Positions 45,725 to 54,211 of a DNA stretch of 64,000 bases are shown piece by piece (position 1 is the first letter of the stretch; every line of letters begins with the position of its first letter). The translations under genes were made by a program, and so were the position numbers. The DNA is from Formosa sp. Hel1_33_131 (GTDB lineage Bacteria; Bacteroidota; Bacteroidia; Flavobacteriales; Flavobacteriaceae), in NCBI GenBank assembly GCA_949499105.1, contig CATEFX010000031.1:1-64000 (forward strand). The letters run 5' to 3'. The notes under the pieces were generated by a model, which was not told the origin of the DNA, did not search any database, and was given only the letters and a program-made list of their open reading frames with translations.

Positions 45725-47140
45725 ATGAAAATCATGCCTCTTAAAAACTATCTCACAGCCCTTTTATTTAGTCTTTCTTTAGGGTCTTGCGTCGAAGATT
45801 CTGACTTTTCGATTCCCCAAAGTTTAGGAGATGAAGAGAATGAAAGATTAAAGACACTTTTAGACACTATTGAAACTGGACACGTTCAGCTACTTACGAT
45901 CGAACAATTAAAAGCTCAATTTATTTCTGGAGAAGAAGCGCGTTTAATTACCTCCGAAATCGCGGTCAAAGGCTATGTGTCGTCTTCGGATTTTACAGGA
46001 AATTTCTATAAAGAATTCTTTATTCAAAATACAGCAGAAAATGCCACTGATGCAATCAAAATTTCATTAAATCAGGTTGATTCCTATAATCGATTTAACA
46101 AGGGTAGAGAAATTTATGTGTACTTACAAGGATTGTATTTAGGAGAGTCTAACAGTGGAGACGGTGTTCATGCCATAGGCGGAAATGTAAAGGATGGTGA
46201 AGTTGTAGCCATAACGGCAAATGCATATCCATCGTATATATTTAGATCTAAAAACACAGAAACAATAGTCCCGAAACTAGTGTCCATACTGACAAGCAGT
46301 ACTATTGGAATTTTTGTAACCTTAGACAATGTCGCGTTTCCGACTACTTCCGTAGGCCAGTCTTATGTGGACCCGAACGATGATTTTGATACTAAAAAAA
46401 CAGTTCAACGCTGCTCGGGTTTTTCTTATTATAATTTCATTTTAGAAACAAGTACATTCGCGAGTTTCAAAAATGAAGTTTTAAAAGATGGTGGTGGATC
46501 AATTTCTGGAATCGTTTCTAAAACGTTTAATGGCTCGGATTTAGTTTTAGCGTTAAACACCACAGCCGATGTAAACATGAGTGGAACACGCTGTTCTTTA
46601 GTGGACATTAATGAGTTTTCAGTTCTTTTTGAAGAAGATTTTGAGTCGTATTCAAATAATACTACCGTTTTTGGCGGCTGGACTAATTACAAAGAAGCGG
46701 GGAGCAAAGCATGGCAACTAAAAACAACGGATGATCCTCAAAATTTTGATAGTAAAACCGCTCGAATCGGTGCCTTTAATTCTGGAGACTCCAATAATAT
46801 AGCGTGGCTAATTACACCACCTATTGATTTGGATACCCAACTAGAAGAATTTATAAACTTTCAATCCTCAAATAGCTTTAGCGATAATAGCGATTTGGAA
46901 TTATTAATTTCAACATATTGGGATGGCACAGAAGCAGGTGTTTTGTCGGCCACTTGGTCGGAGCTTCCAGGGATTATTGTTTCAGACTCAGAGCCCTATG
47001 AGAATTGGATTGACTCCAGCTATGTCGATTTAAGCGCGTATTCAGGAACCGCTTATGTTGCTTTTAGATATACGGGTGGCGGCACAAACAACACCGGGAC
47101 TTTTGAAATTGATAATTTTCGAGTGTACGCTAAGAATTAG
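45725..47140 (+). CDS. DUF5689 / choice-of-anchor-J-like lipoprotein
   Basis: A 471-residue predicted lipoprotein (lipobox SLGSC, Cys22, followed by VEDSD). A DUF5689-type domain spans about 45-275, beginning ITSEIAVKGYVSSSDFTGNFYKEFFIQN. It has an OB-fold-like strand pattern, and similar domains occur with nucleases. A C-terminal jelly-roll-like choice-of-anchor-J-type domain spans about 300-471, with FEEDFESYSN, GWTNY and a final GTFEIDNFRVYAK. It sits 22 bases after the second receptor and is probably its surface partner. An ATG three codons downstream is an alternative start with an equally good signal. Confidence 0.84.
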   Translation: MKIMPLKNYLTALLFSLSLGSCVEDSDFSIPQSLGDEENERLKTLLDTIETGHVQLLTIEQLKAQFISGEEARLITSEIAVKGYVSSSDFTGNFYKEFFIQNTAENATDAIKISLNQVDSYNRFNKGREIYVYLQGLYLGESNSGDGVHAIGGNVKDGEVVAITANAYPSYIFRSKNTETIVPKLVSILTSSTIGIFVTLDNVAFPTTSVGQSYVDPNDDFDTKKTVQRCSGFSYYNFILETSTFASFKNEVLKDGGGSISGIVSKTFNGSDLVLALNTTADVNMSGTRCSLVDINEFSVLFEEDFESYSNNTTVFGGWTNYKEAGSKAWQLKTTDDPQNFDSKTARIGAFNSGDSNNIAWLITPPIDLDTQLEEFINFQSSNSFSDNSDLELLISTYWDGTEAGVLSATWSELPGIIVSDSEPYENWIDSSYVDLSAYSGTAYVAFRYTGGGTNNTGTFEIDNFRVYAKN

Positions 47141-47197
47141 TTTTTATAAACTCATAAAACGTGCAATGAAATCACGGGTTTTTTCTATATTTCCAGA

Positions 47198-47575
47198 ATG
47201 AACTTTTTTAACCAACTTTATCTCACCGTTTTTAATCATTTTAAAGCGCGTTACAAACAAAAGGCGAATTCGATAGCGCTATACTATGTTTCAATACTTC
47301 AGATTGCACTGCTGTTGTTAGGTGGAATTTTCTTTACTAAGTTTTTAGAACAAATGAAGGTCGTGGTGATGACAAGCACGAACTCGGTGGTCCTTTTTTG
47401 TTTGATAGCACTTTTTATTCACTTCAAAAATTGGGTGAATTATAGCGGTCGAAAGCGGCGTGTTTTAAACGCAAAACTGACCAATAAAAAAGATTTAGGG
47501 TATTCGATGTTTATTCTTTTGGTGTTGCCTGTTGGGATTATAAGTCTCTCAATTTTACTACTTAAAACAGTCTAA
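47198..47575 (+). CDS. Hypothetical small membrane protein
   Basis: A 125-residue protein with three hydrophobic stretches near 27-50, 60-75 and 100-122 and a basic loop (SGRKRRVLNAKLTNKK) near 82-97. No signal peptide or known domain is recognised. It lies 57 bases after the DUF5689 gene and 83 before hflX. It could be an independent gene or the tail of the receptor operon. Confidence 0.6.
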   Translation: MNFFNQLYLTVFNHFKARYKQKANSIALYYVSILQIALLLLGGIFFTKFLEQMKVVVMTSTNSVVLFCLIALFIHFKNWVNYSGRKRRVLNAKLTNKKDLGYSMFILLVLPVGIISLSILLLKTV

Positions 47576-47636
47576 AGAGTTCTGTTTTTTTAAAAAATAT
47601 TTCCGCCATCTATGAATGGCAATCCTTTTAAAACTT

Positions 47637-47644
47637 TACCTTTG
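47637..47644 (+). promoter_or_regulatory. -7 promoter element for hflX
   Basis: TACCTTTG fits TAnnTTTG and lies 14 bases before the hflX ATG at 47659, giving a leader of about ten bases. Confidence 0.5.
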
Positions 47645-47658
47645 ACCAATACATTTAT

Positions 47659-48873
47659 ATGATAGAGAAAAAAGATATTGATTTAGAAAAAGCGGTTTTA
47701 ATCGGGGTGATTACTAAATCACAAGATGAAACTAAATCTAAAGAATACTTAGAGGAGCTCGAATTTCTCACCTATACTGCAGGTGGAGACGTCCTCAAAC
47801 GCTTTACCCAAAAAATGGAAAAACCCAATCCCAAAACATTTATTGGAACTGGGAAAATGGAAGAGCTACGCCTTTTTATTGAGGAACATAAAGTGGGGAC
47901 CGCTATTTTTGATGACGAATTGTCGTCTGCACAAGAACGGAATATCAGTAAAATATTAAACTGTAAAGTATTAGATCGCACCAATCTTATACTTGATATT
48001 TTTGCCCAAAGAGCTCAAACAAGTTATGCTCGTACCCAAGTTGAATTGGCTCAATGTGAATATTTATTACCACGATTAAAAGGAATGTGGACGCACCTCG
48101 AGCGTCAAAAAGGGGGTATTGGAATGCGTGGACCTGGGGAAACTGAAATTGAAACAGATCGACGTATTGTAAGAGAAAAAATAGCCTTATTAAAGGCAAA
48201 GATTAAAAAAATTGATAAGCAAATGTCCGTTCAACGAAGCAATCGTGGTGCCATGGTTCGTGTGGCTCTGGTTGGCTATACCAATGTTGGGAAATCGACT
48301 TTGATGAATGTGATAAGTAAATCAGATGTATTTGCAGAAAATAAATTATTTGCAACGCTTGATACAACCGTCCGAAAAGTGGTGGTCAAAAACTTACCCT
48401 TTTTGATGAGTGATACGGTTGGATTTATCAGAAAACTGCCAACTCAACTGGTAGACTCCTTTAAAAGCACCTTAGATGAGGTTAGAGAATCGGATCTCTT
48501 ACTCCATGTGGTTGATATTTCTCATCCGGGTTTTGAGGAGCATATAGAATCTGTAAACCTTATTTTAGGAGAAATTAATGCGTTAGATAAGCCAACGCTG
48601 ATGGTTTTTAATAAGATTGATGCGTATGAAGCGGAGCCCTTTGATGAGACCGATTTGATTGCCGTTCGTACAGAAGCACACTATTCTTTGGAGGAATGGA
48701 AATCGACATGGATGTCCAAAATTGGCAAAAACTCCTTATTCATCTCCGCCCTTAATAAAGAGAATTTAGAAGATTTTAAAAAACGAGTCTACGATACAGT
48801 TCGTGAAATTCATGTGAAACGTTTTCCGTATAATCAGTTTTTGTATCCAGATTATGAGGAGAGTATTGAATAA
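47659..48873 (+). CDS. hflX: Ribosome-associated GTPase HflX
   Basis: A GTPase that binds the large ribosomal subunit and splits or rescues stalled ribosomes. The 404-residue protein has the HflX N-terminal domain with FIGTGKMEEL near 61 and the GGIGMRGPGETEIETDRR region at 152-169, then a coiled coil. The G domain carries P-loop GYTNVGKST at 206-214, DTVGFIRKLP and NKID. The short C-terminal segment ends YPDYEE. All G motifs are intact. It is followed immediately by a bidirectional terminator. Confidence 0.95.
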   Translation: MIEKKDIDLEKAVLIGVITKSQDETKSKEYLEELEFLTYTAGGDVLKRFTQKMEKPNPKTFIGTGKMEELRLFIEEHKVGTAIFDDELSSAQERNISKILNCKVLDRTNLILDIFAQRAQTSYARTQVELAQCEYLLPRLKGMWTHLERQKGGIGMRGPGETEIETDRRIVREKIALLKAKIKKIDKQMSVQRSNRGAMVRVALVGYTNVGKSTLMNVISKSDVFAENKLFATLDTTVRKVVVKNLPFLMSDTVGFIRKLPTQLVDSFKSTLDEVRESDLLLHVVDISHPGFEEHIESVNLILGEINALDKPTLMVFNKIDAYEAEPFDETDLIAVRTEAHYSLEEWKSTWMSKIGKNSLFISALNKENLEDFKKRVYDTVREIHVKRFPYNQFLYPDYEESIE

Positions 48874-48902
48874 AAAAAATCCCGCAACTGCGGGATTTTT
48901 TT
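48874..48902. terminator. Bidirectional Rho-independent terminator between hflX and the DUF3078 gene
   Basis: Stem AAAAATCCCGCA / TGCGGGATTTTT with loop AC has A and T runs on both sides. It begins right after the hflX stop codon. Confidence 0.9.
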
Positions 48903-48916
48903 AGGAGTATTTTCTC

Positions 48917-49762
48917 TTAGAAATTGTAATTTATTCCCAGTCCAATCACTTGACGCGTTTGTAAACCTCTATAAGCATTGTCATCGTAAATGGTTTGATA
49001 TGCCAAAGTTGATGAGATGTATTTATTAATATTCATGACTATATTCATCGTATAATCAACATCTACGTTTTGTGGGTCTTCAAGATAATTCGAATAAAAG
49101 TTTAGGATGTTTTCCATCGAGATGTTTTTCATCAAATCAAATTTATAATACGTTCCTGTGGAAATTCCAAATTCATAACGAGTACTTTTACCTTCGTCGA
49201 CTCCAAAATAAGCGGCCTCTGGCAAGGTAAGGTCTTTATCAACAAAAATTAATTTTGAAGTTGCTGGCGCAATATTGACTCTTAGGTTTTCGCTTTTTTT
49301 CCAAAGCATTCCAGGTCCAACCTGTAAATATCCAGGGGATAAAAAGTTGGTTGGTCCCTTGGTCTCATTATCTAAGTCATCCGTAAACTGTGTTTTAAAG
49401 TTGAGAAATGCAGAGTAGTACCAATAGCCTTTTGCTTTTTTTCCTAAAATAGAATTCCATTCCAAACGGTCATCCGATTTTTGAATGTCTTGGTCTTTAA
49501 TTTTAGTAAGGCCAAAAGCTGCTATAATTTTATTATCCCAAGACCAATCCTCTTTGAGGTAATTGTAGTCATAGTTGATTCCAATAGCTCCGGAAACATT
49601 ACTGACGCCTCCAGCAATCCAGTTTTCAAAGGTTGACTGGTTTACTAAAAAAGTAAAGGTCCCCCCTTTAGTCCATACAGGAACTTCAACATCTGTTGGG
49701 TCCTGGGCATTAATCGTATGGAATTGTAAAATGAGGGCTGCTAATAAAATTGTCTTTTTCAT
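48917..49762 (-). CDS. DUF3078 outer-membrane-type protein
   Basis: A 281-residue exported protein. The signal peptide (KTILLAALILQFHTINAQ) is followed by the DUF3078 start WTKGGTFTFLVNQSTFENWIAGG and a series of amphipathic strands ending in RQVIGLGINYNF, consistent with a small outer-membrane barrel. Function is unknown. It has its own promoter element and lies just downstream of the SUF operon on the same strand, so it is a neighbour rather than a certain member. Confidence 0.85.
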   Translation of the reverse strand: MKKTILLAALILQFHTINAQDPTDVEVPVWTKGGTFTFLVNQSTFENWIAGGVSNVSGAIGINYDYNYLKEDWSWDNKIIAAFGLTKIKDQDIQKSDDRLEWNSILGKKAKGYWYYSAFLNFKTQFTDDLDNETKGPTNFLSPGYLQVGPGMLWKKSENLRVNIAPATSKLIFVDKDLTLPEAAYFGVDEGKSTRYEFGISTGTYYKFDLMKNISMENILNFYSNYLEDPQNVDVDYTMNIVMNINKYISSTLAYQTIYDDNAYRGLQTRQVIGLGINYNF

Positions 49763-49796
49763 GTGATTGTAGGTTTTGGGGTTTAAAATTTAGTTG

Positions 49797-49804
49797 CAAA
49801 TATA
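49797..49804 (-). promoter_or_regulatory. -7 promoter element for the DUF3078 gene
   Basis: Minus-strand TATATTTG fits TAnnTTTG, with expected start near 49792 and a leader of about 30 bases before the ATG at 49762. Confidence 0.5.
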
Positions 49805-49843
49805 TAAAAATAATTAAATCATTTAAATCGCCGTCTAAGTTCT

Positions 49844-50350
49844 TTAGGTTCTCTTATAGAGTGGAACTGAAGAACAGGCTTCGCCATACATAATTGATTT
49901 TGCAATTGGTTGCAGTCGGTCTATCAAAAAGAGATATGCATTTTGTGGAACGGGTTTATTTGAACAGCCTTTAATAATAACTGGTTTGTCTTTATAAAAA
50001 GAAAGTTCCAAATCATTTATGATTGGTTGATATAGTGAGGTTTCCAAGGCTTCTAAGTCGCCAACAATCACCTGTTGTGCAAGTCCCGATAATTTGAGTC
50101 TTACCAACATATACGCCCATCCAGGGATGATGGCGTCGGTTGTGCAATGAAGTGCAACGAATTGATTTTTGTAGATGGACCAGTCCTGGGCAATGACATA
50201 CGCTCTAAATTCTTTTTCACGAAGTACTAGGCCTTCGTGAAGCCAGTCTTTTATGTCAAGACACACTCTTTCACCCTTTGGGTAATAATCCTCTAAATCA
50301 ATTGTGATTAGAGCACTTTTTGCAACGCGATTTATAATTTCTCCACTCAT
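49844..50350 (-). CDS. DUF2480 family protein, end of SUF operon
   Basis: A 168-residue soluble protein of the DUF2480 family, starting MSGEIINRVAKSAL. It contains DLEDYYPKGERVCLDIKDWL near 18-37 and a closing KGCSNKPVPQNAYLFLIDRLQP region. No signal peptide or membrane segment is seen. Function is unknown. The ATG at 50350 is chosen, four bases after the DUF59 gene stop, rather than an upstream overlapping extension. Tight linkage to the Fe-S genes suggests an accessory role in cluster assembly or use, which is inference from position. Confidence 0.82.
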   Translation of the reverse strand: MSGEIINRVAKSALITIDLEDYYPKGERVCLDIKDWLHEGLVLREKEFRAYVIAQDWSIYKNQFVALHCTTDAIIPGWAYMLVRLKLSGLAQQVIVGDLEALETSLYQPIINDLELSFYKDKPVIIKGCSNKPVPQNAYLFLIDRLQPIAKSIMYGEACSSVPLYKRT

Positions 50351-50354
50351 TATT

Positions 50355-50681
50355 TTAAAGCATTCCAAGTTCTAGTTTGGCTTCTTCACTCATCAAATCT
50401 TGGGTCCATGGGGGGTCAAAAGTAATTTCGACCTCTGCATCTTTCACGGCATCTATTGATTTAATTTTCTCTTCTACTTCCAGTGGAAGGGTTTCAGCCA
50501 CAGGACAGTTTGGGGTCGTTAACGTCATTAGAATTTTCACTTCATAATCTTCATTTACAAACACGTCATAAATCAGACCTAACTCATAAATATCTACGGG
50601 AATTTCTGGATCAAAAATCGTTTTTATGACACGAACTATTTTTTCTCCTAAAGCATTTACGTCAATTTTTTCGGTACTCAT
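50355..50681 (-). CDS. DUF59/MIP18 family Fe-S assembly protein (SufT-like)
   Basis: A 108-residue protein of the MIP18/PaaD family used in Fe-S cluster maturation. It shows FDPEIPVDIYELGLIYDV at 23-40 and the reactive cysteine in TTPNCPVAE (Cys59), followed by VEITFDPPWTQDLMSEEAK. It overlaps the sufE gene end by four bases and is followed by the DUF2480 gene. The SufT-like name rests on family and on position in the SUF operon. Confidence 0.9.
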   Translation of the reverse strand: MSTEKIDVNALGEKIVRVIKTIFDPEIPVDIYELGLIYDVFVNEDYEVKILMTLTTPNCPVAETLPLEVEEKIKSIDAVKDAEVEITFDPPWTQDLMSEEAKLELGML

Positions 50682-51103
50682 AATCCTATTTGTGTTTGAT
50701 ATGCAAGTGCATACATTTTTATTTGTTTTATCATACTCACCAACCCGTTGGCTCGGGTAGGGGATAAGTGTTCTTTAAGACCAATCTCATCGATAAAATC
50801 CGTATTTGTTTTTAAGATCGTATCGGGATTTTGGTTCGAAAAAACCCGAATCAAAATGGCTACTATGCCTTTTGTTATAATGGCATCGCTGTCGGCAGAA
50901 TACACCACTTTATCATTTTCTAGATCGGCATGAAGCCATACTTTACTCTGACAGCCTTTGATAATATTGTCGTCTGTTTTAAATTTCGAATCTATGATGG
51001 GTAATGATTTCCCTAATTCGATCATGTATTCATAACGTTCCATCCAGTCGTCAAACATGGAAAACTCGTCAATTAATTCGTCTTTTATCGTTTTAATATT
51101 CAT
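50678..51103 (-). CDS. sufE: SufE cysteine desulfuration protein
   Basis: Accepts persulfide sulfur from SufS and passes it to the SufBCD scaffold. The 141-residue protein has the acceptor cysteine in IIKGCQSKVWL (Cys51), the family FDDWMERYEYMIELGKSLP start and the C-terminal LSPTRANGLVSMI segment. The ATG at 51103 is four bases from a TATTTTTG promoter element, so it can be transcribed separately from sufS with a leaderless message. It overlaps the DUF59 gene by four bases. Confidence 0.94.
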   Translation of the reverse strand: MNIKTIKDELIDEFSMFDDWMERYEYMIELGKSLPIIDSKFKTDDNIIKGCQSKVWLHADLENDKVVYSADSDAIITKGIVAILIRVFSNQNPDTILKTNTDFIDEIGLKEHLSPTRANGLVSMIKQIKMYALAYQTQIGL

Positions 51104-51107
51104 TCTG

Positions 51108-51115
51108 CAAAAATA
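51108..51115 (-). promoter_or_regulatory. -7 promoter element for sufE and downstream genes
   Basis: Minus-strand TATTTTTG fits TAnnTTTG. Only CAGA separates it from the sufE ATG, so transcription should begin at or next to the start codon. It would give sufE, the DUF59 gene and the DUF2480 gene a separate internal transcript. Confidence 0.5.
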
Positions 51116-51135
51116 CAATTCTTAAATTGGAATTT

Positions 51136-51591
51136 TTAATTTTCTTGAATAGATAATAGGTGTTCTACTAACGCTTTTAGTTCAGGTGGAGGATATTTAT
51201 GATCAAAATTGCTGGATTGAATCGTATCTCCTTTTTTGATAATCGTTAATTGTGCAAAAGCGGCTCCGTCGTACTGTCTATAATTGGTTGGCGATTTTAG
51301 AGTTGGCAGACTCGTTAGGTTAATTTGATCCAATAATTTCATGCATTTATTCCATTCGCCCTCCTTTAAGTCTTTTGAAATAGCATTTAACCTTTCATAA
51401 TCTTTGAATTCTGTTAAACGATTTTTACGGAGACTGATTTCTAAAAAATAGCCCCGGGTATGAGCGCCATATAAAAGCTCAATTTCATTTTGTATTGATT
51501 TTTGTTCGCTGTTTTGGGTCCGAGCATTTTTTTTTGAATGACAGCCCGTCAACAAAACAATCAACGTAAAACAGGTGATAATTGGGTTCAT
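51136..51591 (-). CDS. Hypothetical lipoprotein between sufS and sufE
   Basis: A 151-residue predicted lipoprotein with lipobox VLLTGC (Cys17) followed by HSKKNARTQ. The mature part has a short helical region and a beta segment DGAAFAQLTIIKKGDTIQSSNFDH, ending in a helix (PPELKALVEHLLSI). No known domain is recognised. It lies 48 bases after sufS on the same strand. A periplasmic protein among cytoplasmic Fe-S genes is unexpected. Confidence 0.75.
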   Translation of the reverse strand: MNPIITCFTLIVLLTGCHSKKNARTQNSEQKSIQNEIELLYGAHTRGYFLEISLRKNRLTEFKDYERLNAISKDLKEGEWNKCMKLLDQINLTSLPTLKSPTNYRQYDGAAFAQLTIIKKGDTIQSSNFDHKYPPPELKALVEHLLSIQEN

Positions 51592-51639
51592 AGCGTTTAA
51601 ATTAAGAAATTGAAGTTTTTAAATGTACTAAAATCTAAA

Positions 51640-52878
51640 CTAACGTAGCATCATAGCCGCTTTTTTAAGACCTTCCACAAAAGTATCTATTTCCTTTTTT
51701 GTATTGTAAAAACAAAACGAAGCTCTTGCAGTTCCTGAGACTTCAAAGTAGTCCATAATGGGTTGTGCACAATGTTGACCCGTTCGAATGGCAATTCCTA
51801 GTTTATCTATAATAGTTCCAATATCATAAGCATGAACACCTTCTATATTAAAAGAAATGACAGAGGTTTTATCCGTTTTTGGACCATAAATCCGCATGCC
51901 TTCGATCGCATTTAATTTTTCAGTGGCATATTCCAATAGTTCATGTTCATACGTTGCAATCGCTTCAAATCCGATTCCATTCATATAGTCGATCGCAGCG
52001 CCAAAAGCAATGCCACCACAAATATTAGGCGTCCCTGCTTCAAATTTATGAGGCAGTCCTGCATAGGTCGTTTTTTCGAAAGTTACCTCAGAAATCATTT
52101 CACCTCCGCCTTGATAAGGCGGCAGTTTATGTAACCATGATTCTTTAGCATACAGCATTCCAACGCCTGTTGGGCCACACATTTTGTGCCCTGAGGTCAC
52201 ATAAAAATCAACATCTAAGGCTTGAACATCTGGTTTGATATGTGGGCAAGCTTGCGCTCCATCTATTAAAATAGCGGCCCCTACCTTATGGGCTTTCTCA
52301 ATCATTTCCTCAATAGGATTAATGGTTCCTAGTGCATTGGAAATATGGTTGACAAACACCAATTTTGGGTTTAAAAGTAAGAGTTCGTCATAGGCATTCA
52401 TGTCTAGCGAACCTTCTGAAGTCATTGGAATCACTTTTAAGCTTGCCTTGGTTTTTTCGCACAACATTTGCCATGGCACAATATTACTGTGATGCTCAAG
52501 TGCCGATACCAGAATGGTGTCGTTTTCTGTTAAAAAAGAAGCAAACCCATTTGCCACTAAATTAATACTGTGGGTCGTTCCCGATGTGAAAATAATTTCA
52601 TGTGCATGCGCAGCATTAAAATGCTTTTGAATGGTGTGGCGTGCGTTTTCGTATTTATCGGTGGCTTCCTGACTTAAAGTGTGGACCCCTCTGTGAATGT
52701 TTGAATTGTAATTTGAATAATAATCGACAATGACGTCTATGACTTGTTGAGGCGTTTGTGAAGTTGCCGCATTGTCCAAATAAATCAATGGTTTTCCGTT
52801 GACGGTTCTGGAAAGGATTGGAAAATCGTTCCGAATCGTTTCAACATCAAATAGTGTATTAGAATTTTGGTCGTTCAT
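51640..52878 (-). CDS. sufS: Cysteine desulfurase SufS
   Basis: A PLP enzyme that removes sulfur from cysteine to form alanine and an enzyme persulfide for Fe-S assembly. The 412-residue protein has YLDNAATSQTP near 33, the PLP lysine in TSGHKMCGPTG (Lys232) and the active cysteine in RTGQHCAQP (Cys370). The RTGHHC-type loop identifies a group II (SufS) desulfurase. The start codon overlaps the sufD stop (TAATG), showing translational coupling. Confidence 0.96.
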   Translation of the reverse strand: MNDQNSNTLFDVETIRNDFPILSRTVNGKPLIYLDNAATSQTPQQVIDVIVDYYSNYNSNIHRGVHTLSQEATDKYENARHTIQKHFNAAHAHEIIFTSGTTHSINLVANGFASFLTENDTILVSALEHHSNIVPWQMLCEKTKASLKVIPMTSEGSLDMNAYDELLLLNPKLVFVNHISNALGTINPIEEMIEKAHKVGAAILIDGAQACPHIKPDVQALDVDFYVTSGHKMCGPTGVGMLYAKESWLHKLPPYQGGGEMISEVTFEKTTYAGLPHKFEAGTPNICGGIAFGAAIDYMNGIGFEAIATYEHELLEYATEKLNAIEGMRIYGPKTDKTSVISFNIEGVHAYDIGTIIDKLGIAIRTGQHCAQPIMDYFEVSGTARASFCFYNTKKEIDTFVEGLKKAAMMLR

Positions 52879-54194
52879 TATAAATCAAATCCGATATTAA
52901 CCCCTAATTTTTTAGCGATCAATGAATTAATCCTATTTTTTAGTTGTGGAATTTTTACACTTTCCAAGACGTTATTAGCAAAGGCATACATTAAAAGTGC
53001 TTTGGCTTCTTTTTCAGGGATTCCTCTAGCACGTAAATAAAATAGTGCATTTTCATCTAATTGTCCAATCGTACATCCGTGAGAGCACTTTACATCATCC
53101 GCAAAAATCTCTAATTGAGGTTTTGTATTTATACTTGCTTTGTCACTTATAAGCAAGTTATTATTGGCCTGAAATGCATTGGTTTTTTGAGCTTCTTTAT
53201 TAACGAGCACCTTTCCATTAAAAACCCCAATAGAGCTGTCGCCAAAAATACCTTTATAATCTTGATGACTTTCACAATTGGGTTCAATATGATGTACCAA
53301 CGTGTTGTGGTCTACATGTTGTTTGTTTCCAATAATGGTGACCCCATTTAAAGTGGAATCAATGTGTTCTCCGTTTTGATAAAAGTTTAAATTGTTTCGG
53401 GTTAATTTCCCTCCAAAACTAAAGGTGTGAACCGAAACATGACTCTCCCTCTTTTGGTTTATAAACGTACTGTCTATGAGCGATGCATTTTCTTTGTCGT
53501 TTTGAACTTTATAATAATCGACAATCCCTCGTTTGGCTGCAAAAATTTCGGTCACACTATTGGTCAAGGTCGGGTTGTCTGTAAGACTCTGGTGCCGCTC
53601 TATGATCTGAACATGTGCATTTTCATCCACAACAATTAAGTTTCTAGGTTGAAGCAAAAGAGCCGCTTCACTCCCTGTAGAAAAATGAATAATTTGGATG
53701 GGTTTTTCAACCAATTTATTTTTAGTGATATGGATGTAAGCCCCTTCATTTGAAAACGCGGTGTTCAATGACGTCAAGCTATCTTTTTGAGCGATCTTAT
53801 TAAAATAGTTTTCAATAACTAACTGATATTTTGGCTTGCTCAAAGCAGCTGACATTAAACAAATATCGATACCTTCATGGGTGGTTTCAGAGAGGTGTGA
53901 TGCATATTTACCATCGACAAATACAATTTTATAGCTGTCAATATCATGAATAAAATAAGGCTGGACATCTTTATATTCAACAGCAAATTCTGTTTTTGCA
54001 AATACACTAAAATCTTCTTTTAAAACTTTTCCTAAGGAAGTGTATTTCCATGCTTCATCTTTTTTGGCTGGAAAGCCTTCCAGTTCAAAGCGTTTGATCG
54101 CTTCTGTACGCATATCGTGTACAAAAGTGTTGTCTAATGAAATTTGATTTTCAAAAGCAATAAAAGAGGATACTAATTTTTCTTTAAGTTCCAT
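52878..54194 (-). CDS. sufD: Fe-S cluster assembly protein SufD
   Basis: A scaffold partner of SufB and SufC in the SUF complex. The 438-residue protein begins with a helical region (EGFPAKKDEAWKYTSLGKVL near 36-55) and a long beta-helix core. It ends with the SufD-type segment DDVKCSHGCTIGQLDENALFYLRARGIP near 365-392 and a helical tail. Length is typical. It lies between sufC (18 bases away) and sufS (one-base overlap). Confidence 0.95.
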   Translation of the reverse strand: MELKEKLVSSFIAFENQISLDNTFVHDMRTEAIKRFELEGFPAKKDEAWKYTSLGKVLKEDFSVFAKTEFAVEYKDVQPYFIHDIDSYKIVFVDGKYASHLSETTHEGIDICLMSAALSKPKYQLVIENYFNKIAQKDSLTSLNTAFSNEGAYIHITKNKLVEKPIQIIHFSTGSEAALLLQPRNLIVVDENAHVQIIERHQSLTDNPTLTNSVTEIFAAKRGIVDYYKVQNDKENASLIDSTFINQKRESHVSVHTFSFGGKLTRNNLNFYQNGEHIDSTLNGVTIIGNKQHVDHNTLVHHIEPNCESHQDYKGIFGDSSIGVFNGKVLVNKEAQKTNAFQANNNLLISDKASINTKPQLEIFADDVKCSHGCTIGQLDENALFYLRARGIPEKEAKALLMYAFANNVLESVKIPQLKNRINSLIAKKLGVNIGFDL

Positions 54195-54211
54195 AAAGGC
54201 AATGCGTTCTT

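Noticed and set aside
47141-47160. Possible terminator AGTTT-TTAT-AAACT after the DUF5689 gene
   Set aside because: The stem is only five A/T-rich pairs and no T run follows.
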